Of a stretch of 64,000 nt of DNA, positions 1 through 6,971 are shown in pieces (position 1 is the first letter of the stretch; every line of letters begins with the position of its first letter). The position numbers were made by a program, and so were the translations under genes. The notes under the pieces are model-generated. The model made no database searches, was not told where the DNA came from, and worked only from the letters and a program-made list of their open reading frames with translations. Origin of the DNA: Streptomyces sp. MMG1533 (lineage in GTDB: Bacteria; Actinomycetota; Actinomycetes; Streptomycetales; Streptomycetaceae); the NCBI RefSeq assembly GCF_001279775.1, contig NZ_LGDG01000028.1:1-64000 (forward strand), given 5' to 3'.

Positions 1-123
1 CAGCTCGGCGCGCATCAACAGCGCCATCACGCCACCGATGCAGAAGAACGCGAACGACGTGACCAGGTACAGCGTGCCGATCGTCTTGTGGTCAGTGGTC
101 GTCAGCCACTTGAGGTGTCTCAT
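1..123 (-). CDS. ctaD: Cytochrome c oxidase subunit I, N-terminus (partial)
   Basis: The gene runs off the left edge of the window; 41 residues are visible. They contain the subunit I opening [15 protein letters not shown] followed by the first hydrophobic helix (about residues 16-38). The protein is the haem-copper catalytic subunit of the aa3-type terminal oxidase in the cytoplasmic membrane. The ATG at 123 places only six residues before the TTTDHK motif. From memory, the housekeeping Streptomyces copy in the qcr-cta cluster has a longer N-terminal extension, so this is probably a second, paralogous copy (inference). It is divergent from an ECF sigma factor gene, with 106 bp between the two starts. 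The family call is firm; the paralogue status is tentative. Confidence 0.85.
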   Translation of the reverse strand, partial: MRHLKWLTTTDHKTIGTLYLVTSFAFFCIGGVMALLMRAEL

Positions 124-229
124 GCCCCGCCTGTGTCCGCGCCCTGCCCGGAGGTCACACTCGACGGGAGCGACGAACGTCACGAAAGACGGGTGTGACG
201 ATCACGAAGGTGCCGGACACGAACGGAAC

Positions 230-787
230 ATGAGCAACGACGAGAACTTCGCCGCTGCCTATCGCGAGCACTACTGGGCGGTCAGCCGCTACGTCGCGCG
301 GCGGTTGGACGGGCGTGCAGGCGAGGTGGAGGAAGTGGTGGCGGAGGTGTTCACGGTCGCCTGGCGCCGCCGGGCCGACCTGCCGGCGTCCCCGCTGCCC
401 TGGCTGTACGGAGTGGCACGCAACTGCCTGGCCAACGCGGTACGCGGCCACGGGCGCCGTCGCCGGCTCGTCGACCGGCTCGGCAACGACGACACCGCGC
501 ACGGGCGGTACATCGCGGCAGGCCCCGACGCCGAGACACCGGGCGGCTGGGTGCACGACGCGCTCGCGCGGCTCTCCCCGGCCGACCAGGAGGTGCTGCG
601 TCTGACGGCGTGGGAGGAACTCGGCGTCGACGAGGTCGCCGTGGCCCTCGGCTGCGGCAGACGGGCCGCCTCGATGCGGCTGCACCGGGCCCGTCGGCGG
701 CTGAGAGCCGAGATCGACCGCATCCACCCCGCGATCGCCGCCGACGCACACGCGTCGAACCCGTCGAAGGAACACGGCCATGGCTGA
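230..787 (+). CDS. ECF-type RNA polymerase sigma factor
   Basis: This 185-aa protein has the two-domain layout of extracytoplasmic-function sigma factors. Region 2 spans about residues 8-75 (YREHYWAVSRYVARRL, then PLPWLYGVARNCLAN). Region 4 spans about 105-165, with LSPADQEVLRLTAWEEL and a helix-turn-helix ending in MRLHRARRRLR. It should direct RNA polymerase to a small regulon. The reading frame is open further upstream, but ATG 230 gives the normal family start. The 3' end overlaps the next gene by 8 bp, so the two are probably translationally coupled, and the membrane protein downstream is the likely partner or target. No anti-sigma factor with a zinc motif is adjacent. Confidence 0.85.
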   Translation: MSNDENFAAAYREHYWAVSRYVARRLDGRAGEVEEVVAEVFTVAWRRRADLPASPLPWLYGVARNCLANAVRGHGRRRRLVDRLGNDDTAHGRYIAAGPDAETPGGWVHDALARLSPADQEVLRLTAWEELGVDEVAVALGCGRRAASMRLHRARRRLRAEIDRIHPAIAADAHASNPSKEHGHG

Positions 788-1754
788 CGAACTGGAACTC
801 CTGCGCCGCGCCAACCCGGTCCGGGCCGACGCTCCCCACTTCGGCGACGGCCCCCTGGACCACCATGCCGAGCGGCACCTCAACCGGCTGCTGCACGAGC
901 AGACCCCCGGCTCCTGGAGCCGCGCCCGGCTGGCCTGGGGCCTCGTCGCCACGGCCGTCGTCGCCGCCCTCGCGCTGACCCTCGTACTCGGCGGCCCGAA
1001 CACGCCCCCCGCGGTCGCGGCCCCCCGCGCGCTGGTCGTGCGGGCCGACTCCACTCCCGTACCCCTGCAGCGCATCGTCGAGCGTGCCGAGCAGGATGCG
1101 GCCGACGGTTCGCCGAGGCTGCGCAAGGGCACGCACGTCCTGTCGTGGAGCATGGGCATGTCCGAGGACAAACCCCCGGTCACACTCGCCGAAGAGCGCA
1201 TCGTGCGCTGGAAGGCCGACGACAGCCACACGGAACTGGTCGTGGCGACCGACCCGAGGCATCCCGGTCGCCCGGTCCTGTCCGACGAGGACGGCGAGCC
1301 CCGCCCGGTCGAGGACGGCCACGTCATCAGCAGGCAGACCTTCGGGCCGAGCTGGAGCGACGCGCCGCCCGAGGCGCAGCCGCCGCACGACCCGACGCGG
1401 CTGCGCGCCTATCTGCAGGAGGCGCAGTACAGCGACACACCGCTGACCACGCCCCAACTCCTTGACGCGGTAGGTGTGTTGCTGGACCACTGGACCCTCG
1501 GCGCCCGCGAGAACGCGGCGCTCGCCCGGCTCCTCGGGGACACCGAGGGGCTGCGGCCGGCCGGTCAGGTGACCGACCGTCTCGGCCGGCGCGGCCAGGC
1601 GTACGTGTACGACGCGCCTGGCGCCCGCCGGATGCTGATCATGGATCCGGCCACCGGCGCCGTCCTCGGGCTGGAGGCGACCTTCACGGTCGACGAGCCC
1701 GAGTACGGCGTCAGGGCGGGCGACGTCATGGAGTACAGCTCCTGGATGCGCTGA
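780..1754 (+). CDS. Membrane-anchored CU044_5270-like protein
   Basis: This 324-aa protein has a short cytoplasmic N-terminus (residues 1-50), one transmembrane segment (about 53-72) and a long extracytoplasmic domain without cysteine pairs. The pattern matches proteins annotated as CU044_5270 family, which in actinomycetes usually follow an ECF sigma gene. The biochemical role is unknown. By position it could sense an envelope signal or modulate the preceding sigma factor, although no zinc-finger anti-sigma motif is present. It overlaps the sigma gene by 8 bp and ends in a TGATCA hexamer that also supplies the stop of the opposing folD gene. Operon membership is well supported; function is inference. 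Confidence 0.6.
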   Translation: MADELELLRRANPVRADAPHFGDGPLDHHAERHLNRLLHEQTPGSWSRARLAWGLVATAVVAALALTLVLGGPNTPPAVAAPRALVVRADSTPVPLQRIVERAEQDAADGSPRLRKGTHVLSWSMGMSEDKPPVTLAEERIVRWKADDSHTELVVATDPRHPGRPVLSDEDGEPRPVEDGHVISRQTFGPSWSDAPPEAQPPHDPTRLRAYLQEAQYSDTPLTTPQLLDAVGVLLDHWTLGARENAALARLLGDTEGLRPAGQVTDRLGRRGQAYVYDAPGARRMLIMDPATGAVLGLEATFTVDEPEYGVRAGDVMEYSSWMR

Positions 1755-2603
1755 TCACACCCCGAGTTGCCGGGCGGCGGCGGTCACGGTCTGCTCCAGC
1801 AGTGTGGCGATCGTCATCGGGCCGACGCCGCCCGGCACCGGCGTGATCAGCGAGGCCCGTTCCGCGGCGGAGTCGAAGTCGACGTCGCCGACGTTCCCTG
1901 CGTTGTACCCGGCGTCGATCACCACGGCGCCGGGCTTGATGTCCTGGCCTCCGATCAGCCGGGGCCGGCCGACGGCGGCGACCACGATGTCCGCCTCGCG
2001 GACGGCCGTGGACAGGTCCCGGGTGCGGGAGTGGCAGTAGGTGACGGTCGCGTCGCGGGCGAGGAGCAGCATGCCGACCGGCTTGCCGAGGATCGCGCTG
2101 CGGCCCACGACCACCGCACGCCTGCCCGCCGGGTCGACGTCGTACTCGTCGAGCAGCCGCATGATCCCGCCGGGCGTGCAGGACACGAAGCCCGGCAGGC
2201 CGAAGCTCATCGTCGCGAAGGAGGCGAAGGTGACGCCGTCGACGTCCTTCTCGGGCGCGATCGCCTCGAACGCGGCGCGCTCGTCGATGTGGGCTCCCAC
2301 CGGATGCTGGAGCAGGATGCCGTGCACACCGGGGTCGTCCGACAGGGCCCGCAGCGTGCCGACCAGTTCCTCGGTGGTCGTGGCGGCGGGCAGCGCCACG
2401 TGCCGCGACTCGATGCCGGCCTTGCGGCAGCGGTTCTGCTTCATCCGGACGTACGTGACGGACGCGGGGTCCTCCCCGACCAGCACCGTCGCCAGGCAGG
2501 GCGCCCGCCCCGTGCGCTCGGTGAGGCCGGCCGCCCGCTTGGCGGTGTCCTCCAGGGTGCGCCGGGCGAGCGCGGTGCCGTCCATGAGCCGGGCCTGAGA
2601 CAT
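1755..2603 (-). CDS. folD: FolD: methylenetetrahydrofolate dehydrogenase/cyclohydrolase (divergent paralogue)
   Basis: This 282-aa protein interconverts 5,10-methylene-, methenyl- and 10-formyl-tetrahydrofolate, supplying one-carbon units for purines. Visible family signatures are VGEDPAS (43-49), the Y51-x3-K55 catalytic pair, GILLQHP (95-101), the NADP-site GRSAILGKPVGMLL (167-180) and PVPGGVGPMT (255-264). The start at 2603 is set by AGGAG seven bases upstream; an in-frame ATG at 2645 would lie inside the riboswitch. After DVDG (120-123) the usual HPxNxG segment is replaced by TFASFATMSFG, so this is not the standard housekeeping type. A ZTP riboswitch precedes the gene, which points to control by purine/folate stress. 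It converges with the sigma operon with no intergenic space. Confidence 0.9.
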   Translation of the reverse strand: MSQARLMDGTALARRTLEDTAKRAAGLTERTGRAPCLATVLVGEDPASVTYVRMKQNRCRKAGIESRHVALPAATTTEELVGTLRALSDDPGVHGILLQHPVGAHIDERAAFEAIAPEKDVDGVTFASFATMSFGLPGFVSCTPGGIMRLLDEYDVDPAGRRAVVVGRSAILGKPVGMLLLARDATVTYCHSRTRDLSTAVREADIVVAAVGRPRLIGGQDIKPGAVVIDAGYNAGNVGDVDFDSAAERASLITPVPGGVGPMTIATLLEQTVTAAARQLGV

Positions 2604-2625
2604 GATCCACTCCTGAGCTGATTCG

Positions 2626-2713
2626 ACGGGATCGCCCAGGCGCACGGCATTCGATTCTGCGGGCCGCTCCCCGGTGGTGCTCCACCTCAGCGCCAGTCAC
2701 GGCCCGCCACCAG
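2626..2713 (-). promoter_or_regulatory. ZTP (pfl-motif) riboswitch upstream of folD
   Basis: Read on the minus strand, the leader contains GGGCCGTGACTGGCG at 2705-2691, then ACCACCGGGGAGCGGCCC ending near 2660, and GCGCCTGGGCGATC near 2644-2628. These match, block by block, the conserved core of the pfl/ZTP riboswitch (GGGUCGUGACUGGCG, ACCACCGGGGAGCGACCC and CCGCCUGGGCA). The GGGCCG/CGGCCC arms pair, leaving the conserved junction. The aptamer ends about 20 bases before the AGGAG of folD and no poly-U terminator follows, so control is probably at translation initiation. The known ligand is ZTP/ZMP, which accumulates when 10-formyl-THF is short, the product side of FolD. Confidence 0.88.
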
Positions 2714-2729
2714 CGTAACCTCCTGCTCC

Positions 2730-3098
2730 TTACGGCTCGTCCCAGGCCTGGACCATGGTCTGCTCGACGATCTTCCCGTCCCGCAGCGACACCATCGAGT
2801 CGGCGAGGACGCGCACCCCGTCCGGGTACTCGCAGGACTCGCTGAAGGCGAGCTGGTCGCCCTGGACGATGCACCGTTCCAGCTTGTGCGTCATCTCGCG
2901 GCTTGAGAGTTCGTCGAACATCTCGGCGATCTCGGTACGGCCGTGCAGGACCTTGGGATGGCTGGGCTGGGTGTTGCGGTCCACTATCCGGATCTCGGCG
3001 TCGTCCGCGTAGAGCGACACTAGAGTCTCCGCGATCGGTCCTTCGATGCCCAGGCGCAACGTTTCGGTGTCGAAGCCGGAGCCTGCCGCTGTGGCCAT
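2730..3098 (-). CDS. NTF2-like (SnoaL/SgcJ type) protein
   Basis: This 122-aa protein has the cone-like alpha+beta pattern of the NTF2 superfamily: TETLRLGIEGPIAETLVSLYADDAEIRIVD at the N-terminus (residues 10-39), HGRTEIAEMFDEL in the middle, and a C-terminal strand set ending DGKIVEQTMVQAW. Such proteins are isomerases, dehydratases or ligand-binding proteins of very varied substrate; none can be assigned here. ATG 3098 has AGGAGGTT just upstream. It lies upstream of the ZTP riboswitch of folD on the same strand, but the riboswitch leader indicates separate control of folD. Confidence 0.65.
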   Translation of the reverse strand: MATAAGSGFDTETLRLGIEGPIAETLVSLYADDAEIRIVDRNTQPSHPKVLHGRTEIAEMFDELSSREMTHKLERCIVQGDQLAFSESCEYPDGVRVLADSMVSLRDGKIVEQTMVQAWDEP

Positions 3099-3451
3099 GA
3101 TGAACCTCCTTCTAAGGCCGCGGCCCGGCGAGGAGCGGGCCGCTGAGGCCTCTCCCTTCGAGACTCCTCTGCTCCGGCGGGCTCGGCAAGCGCAGTCCGC
3201 GCGCCCCGCCTGACCTGTGGCGGCGTCGGGCGCACGTGTCCGCCAAGGCCCCCTGGGCGTTGTTGAGAGCATGAGCTCAACATGGCCGCGCTCAACCGCG
3301 TCGACGAGCTGAACGGGCTGAACGAGCTGCACCGGGTCACCGACCTCGTGGCCCCGGCACCGGCCTGCTGCCCGCTCTCCAGGCCGACCGTTCCCGCCTG
3401 CTCCCCGAAGCCGTCCGGAGATCCGGGCGGCCCTCGACGCATGCCCGGGTC
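3099..3451. other. Intergenic region with an inverted repeat
   Basis: No convincing gene is seen in these roughly 350 bases. A short plus-strand frame beginning at 3282 has no family likeness and runs into the decarboxylase gene on the other strand. The region holds an inverted repeat, GTTGAG-N8-CTCAAC, at 3262-3281, which could be an operator for a dimeric repressor acting on the NTF2-like gene, and imperfect repeats of GAACGGGCTGAACGAGCTG type at about 3310-3330. Both readings are tentative. Confidence 0.3.
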
Positions 3452-4657
3452 TCATCTCGCGGACGCCGTATCCAGGAAGTGGAAGCCGGGCTCGGGGTGC
3501 ATCAGGAAGGCGTGGTGCGAGATGTTCCACGCATAGGCGCCCGCCAGTGAGAACACCACCCGGTCACCCGCCCTCAGCCCCGGCGCGGGCACCTGTCGGG
3601 CCAGCACGTCCTTCGGCGTGCACAGTTGTCCGGCCACGGTGATCCGCTCGCCCTCCGCAGCCGGACGTGGCCAGGGGTGCGGCCAGGTGTCCACCGGCAG
3701 TACCGAACACGGCTGGTCGTGGCCCTTCGTCGCCGGGGTCCGCAGATGGTGGGTGCCGCCCCGGACGACGGCGAACTCCTCGCCGTGGCTGCGCTTCACG
3801 TCCAGCACCTCGGTGGCGTACCAGCCGCAGTACGCCGTCAACGCCCGCCCCGGCTCGATGCGCAGGGTGAGCTCCGGGTGCGCCTCGGTCAGCCGGGCGA
3901 GACCGTTCCCGTACGCGGCCCAGTCGAAGCGGCGCTCCGGGTGGGTGTAGTCGACGGTCATGCCGCCGCCGACGTTCACCTCGGCCGGGGGCACACCGAG
4001 GGCCGTCACCCACGAGACGACGGTCTCGGCCACCGACAGCTGCTCGGCCGCCTGCAGGCCGCTCGCCAAGTGGGCGTGGATGCCCCGCAGTTCGAGGTGC
4101 GGGTAGGTGCCGTCGGCGAGTGCGTGGACCACCGCCTCGGCCCGCACCGGATCCATGCCGAAGGGCGTCGGTCGGCCGCCCATGGCCAGCGCACTGCCCG
4201 CCAACGACCCGTCGGTCACCGGCAGGTTGACGCGGGGCAGGACCGCCACCCGCCGCCTCGGCGCGATCCGCCGCGCCAACTCGGCCAGCATGCGCAGCTC
4301 GTACTCGCTCTCGACATGGAAGCGCTCGACTCCGTGTTCCAGGGCGGCCGTCACCTCGTCCGGCGTCTTTCCGGGACCGCCGAAAGCGAGCGGCCGTCCC
4401 GGTACCGCCTTGGCGACATGGGCGAGTTCGCCGCCCGAGGACACCTCGTAGCCGTCGACGTACGGGCCGAGCGCGGCGAGGATCTCCGGCTCGGGGTTGG
4501 CCTTGGCGGCGTAGTACAGCTCGACCCGCTCCGGGAGCGCGTCCCGCACGGCGGTGGCGTGCGTGCGCAGGGCCGCCAAGTCGTAGACGTAGGCGGGCAG
4601 TTCTGTGGAGGGCAGGGCGAGGATGCGGTCGCGGACCGCGGGCGTCGGGTCGGTCAT
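3452..4657 (-). CDS. Type III PLP-dependent decarboxylase of the siderophore cluster
   Basis: This 401-aa fold-type III enzyme belongs to the diaminopimelate/ornithine decarboxylase family. The PLP lysine is in YYAAKAN (K52), the phosphate-binding glycine loop is VNVGGGMTVDY (about 232-242), EPGRALTAYCG follows near 285, and the C-terminal catalytic cysteine segment is AGQLCTPKDVL. Homologues in NIS siderophore clusters decarboxylate a diamino acid or a citryl-amino acid intermediate to give the amine building block. Its ATG at 4657 overlaps the stop of the NIS synthetase by four bases (ATGA), so it is the last gene of the siderophore operon. The exact substrate cannot be read from sequence. 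Confidence 0.85.
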   Translation of the reverse strand: MTDPTPAVRDRILALPSTELPAYVYDLAALRTHATAVRDALPERVELYYAAKANPEPEILAALGPYVDGYEVSSGGELAHVAKAVPGRPLAFGGPGKTPDEVTAALEHGVERFHVESEYELRMLAELARRIAPRRRVAVLPRVNLPVTDGSLAGSALAMGGRPTPFGMDPVRAEAVVHALADGTYPHLELRGIHAHLASGLQAAEQLSVAETVVSWVTALGVPPAEVNVGGGMTVDYTHPERRFDWAAYGNGLARLTEAHPELTLRIEPGRALTAYCGWYATEVLDVKRSHGEEFAVVRGGTHHLRTPATKGHDQPCSVLPVDTWPHPWPRPAAEGERITVAGQLCTPKDVLARQVPAPGLRAGDRVVFSLAGAYAWNISHHAFLMHPEPGFHFLDTASAR

Positions 4658-6432
4658 CGGGTGCTCCCGGTCGTGTCGCGCAGGATGTCCTTGGCGAGAG
4701 GGGACGACAGCCGGACGTATCCGGCCTCGCGGTCGGCCTTGCGCTCCCAGCGGGTCAGCAGATTGGCCTTCGCGGGCAGCGGCACCCCCGCGAGCAGGGC
4801 GGCCAGGCGGGGCGGACAGCCGCTCCGGTCGGCGTAGGACCGCAGGGCTTCCCGCACCCGGCACCACAGTGCGGCCTCCGCCTGCGGGTGCAGGTCGGCG
4901 AGGGCGGCGAGCAGCTCGGCGGCATGGTTGACGAGCAGGCAGTACACGACCCGGTCCCAGCCGCGCTGCGCGTCGTACGTCAGCGGGCCCGCCACCTCGG
5001 GCGGCAGCGCGGCGAGCGTGTCCGCGTGGTGCTCGGGGACGAGCTTGGTGCCCTCCAGGTCGCGGAAGAGGACCTGGGCGGGCATGCCGTCGCCGTCGAT
5101 GCAGATGAGGACGTTCTGGAGGTGCGGCTCCAGGACCAGGCCGTGGTCGAAGTAGGCGGCCAGGACCGGCGGCAGAAGCAGGTCGAGGTACGCCGACCAC
5201 CAGTCGAGGGCCCGCTGCTCGTCCGCGCCCCCGAGGAGGCGGGAGATGTGCGCGGCACCGGTCGGGTACTCGTCGGCCACGGCGGCGGCGAGCAGGGGAG
5301 TGGTGCCGGGCGCGAGCCGGCGCGGCAGCCCTTCGCGGACGATGACGCCGAAGCCCTCCAGCAGCGCGCGGTCCGGTGTCCCGTCGGGGCCGGGCAGGGC
5401 GAGGGTGCGGTAGGCGGGCTCGCGGAGCACGGCGCTGCCGGGGAAGCGCTCGGCGAGGTCGGCGAGGGCCGGGGCCAGGGCGCGGGTGAGGGCGATCGCG
5501 CCGGACAGCTCGTAACTGCTGTTCTTGCGCAGGCAGTTGGTGATCCGCACGTTGAGGCTGAACTTCAGGAAGGTCTCGCCGTCGTACAGGGTGCGCACGG
5601 AAGCGGTGGCGGCGAAGGGCCGTCCGCCGGGTCCGAGGTCGAGGATGTCGCCGGCGGCGAGGGCCGCGCGCAGTGCAGGGTGCTCGCCGAGCGTCTCGTA
5701 CTGCCACGGGTGGGCGGGCAGCAGCCGGTAGCCGTCCGGGACGTCCTCGCGCTGCCGGTCCAGCGGGGCGACGGCGGCAGGGTCGGCGAGCTCCTCGGCG
5801 ATCAGGTGGCTGCGGACCGCGAGGTGCCGCAGCGGGAAGGCGGCGCCCGCCTCCGGCGCGTATGCGGACCAGGCGCGCGGGTCGCCGGTGCGGGCCTTCG
5901 GCGTGGGGTGGAAGCGGTGCCCGAACATCAGCGACTGTTCGGAGGCGAGGTAGACCGAGAGGCGGTCGTCCGGGGCCCGGTCGGTTCGTACGGTGGTCAG
6001 GGCGGTCGTGACCCCCGCGTGGCTGGAGGTGATCTGCTCCAGGAACTCCTCGTTGCGCACGCCGGTGCGCAGCCACAGCTCGTCGTGCGTGTACTCGGCC
6101 AGACGCCGCCAGTCCACCTCCCTCCAGCCGCCCTCGCGCTGCTCGGACACCGGACCGGTGAACCGGTGTGCGCCGAGCAGCGAGGTGCGGCGCAGGGCGA
6201 CGCGCAGCAGGACCCCGCGGCGCGGCAGCCGCAGCAGCAGCCGGCCGTCGGTGACGACGGACTGGTGCTCGGGGCCGGAGACCTCGCGCAGCAGACAGTT
6301 GAGGAGGGTGTGGGCCACCACCTCGTCGGCGGTGGGCAGTTCGGCGGGGGAGAGCGCGGCCCCTTTGGGTTTGGGCTCGAACGAAGTCGAGAGCTTGGGG
6401 GCGCTCCCGGGCGAGTGGGTCAGCGAGGGCAT
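4654..6432 (-). CDS. IucA/IucC-family NIS siderophore synthetase (first)
   Basis: This 592-aa enzyme has the usual length for NRPS-independent siderophore synthetases, which adenylate a carboxylate such as citrate and condense it with an amine or alcohol. Visible family blocks include HPWQYE (about residue 240), NVRITNCLRKNSSYELSG (about 290-307), LEPHLQNVL and FRDLEGTKL in the C-terminal half; the C-terminal region is the FhuF-like transporter domain characteristic of the family. ATG 6432 shares one base with the TGA of the upstream MFS relic (TGATG). The downstream decarboxylase overlaps by 4 bp. A second synthetase lies upstream, so two condensations are likely. NIS subtype was not assigned. 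Confidence 0.88.
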   Translation of the reverse strand: MPSLTHSPGSAPKLSTSFEPKPKGAALSPAELPTADEVVAHTLLNCLLREVSGPEHQSVVTDGRLLLRLPRRGVLLRVALRRTSLLGAHRFTGPVSEQREGGWREVDWRRLAEYTHDELWLRTGVRNEEFLEQITSSHAGVTTALTTVRTDRAPDDRLSVYLASEQSLMFGHRFHPTPKARTGDPRAWSAYAPEAGAAFPLRHLAVRSHLIAEELADPAAVAPLDRQREDVPDGYRLLPAHPWQYETLGEHPALRAALAAGDILDLGPGGRPFAATASVRTLYDGETFLKFSLNVRITNCLRKNSSYELSGAIALTRALAPALADLAERFPGSAVLREPAYRTLALPGPDGTPDRALLEGFGVIVREGLPRRLAPGTTPLLAAAVADEYPTGAAHISRLLGGADEQRALDWWSAYLDLLLPPVLAAYFDHGLVLEPHLQNVLICIDGDGMPAQVLFRDLEGTKLVPEHHADTLAALPPEVAGPLTYDAQRGWDRVVYCLLVNHAAELLAALADLHPQAEAALWCRVREALRSYADRSGCPPRLAALLAGVPLPAKANLLTRWERKADREAGYVRLSSPLAKDILRDTTGSTR

Positions 6433-6971
6433 CAGCGGCTCCAGCGGGTGCGGAACTTCAGCGGGGGGACGGTGATCGCGAGGACGGTGACGGCGGCAGC
6501 GGCACCGCCGGTCGGCACGGGTGCGGCCGGACGGAAGCGGGCACTTCCCGCCGCCGGGGCCACGCCGGCGGCGACCGCGCCGGCCTTGGAGAAGAACTCC
6601 AGCGCACCGAACGGCCCGCCGGGCGCCCGCCCCCGGGCACAGTCGGCGGCCGGCACCCGGAGGCAGACCAGTCGGAGGGCGAGCCCGGCGCCCGGCAGCA
6701 GCCGTACGGCGATCAGTGCGGGCGGGGAACCGGCGACGCCGTGTCCGCCGAGGCCGACCGCGACACCGACGAAGCCGAGGGCGATCCCGGCGCGGGGCCG
6801 GTTCCGGGACGTGGAGTGCACCGTCGGCGCCGACACCGGACAGCACAGGTGGGGCACGGCGACGAGGCCCTCGGACAGGAGTGGTGACGTGCCGGGGTGC
6901 CGCCCCGCCACGGCCTGCACCCGGCCCCGGCCGAACGCGGAGCGGGGCAGCTTCAGGGCCTCGGCGCTCAT
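6432..6971 (-). pseudogene. Shrunken MFS-type siderophore exporter relic
   Basis: This 179-codon frame sits exactly where NIS clusters normally carry a roughly 400-aa MFS exporter. It starts with ATG overlapping the upstream synthetase stop (ATGA at 6971-6968) and ends at the next synthetase start (TGATG), so both junctions of an intact operon are preserved. The readable part (IALGFVGVAVGLGGHGVAGSP, then PPALIAVRLLPGAGLALRL, then EFFSKAGAVAAGVAPAAG, and a basic tail KFRTRWSR) resembles transporter helices, but there is room for only about four of twelve. It is either an in-frame deletion remnant that keeps coupling to the downstream genes or a small protein with a new role. Transport activity is very unlikely. 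Confidence 0.5.

Noticed and set aside
155..1490. Long minus-strand open frames opposite the sigma factor and its partner
   Set aside because: They are Arg/Gly/Pro-rich shadows of the plus-strand genes, caused by high GC; no domain pattern is visible.
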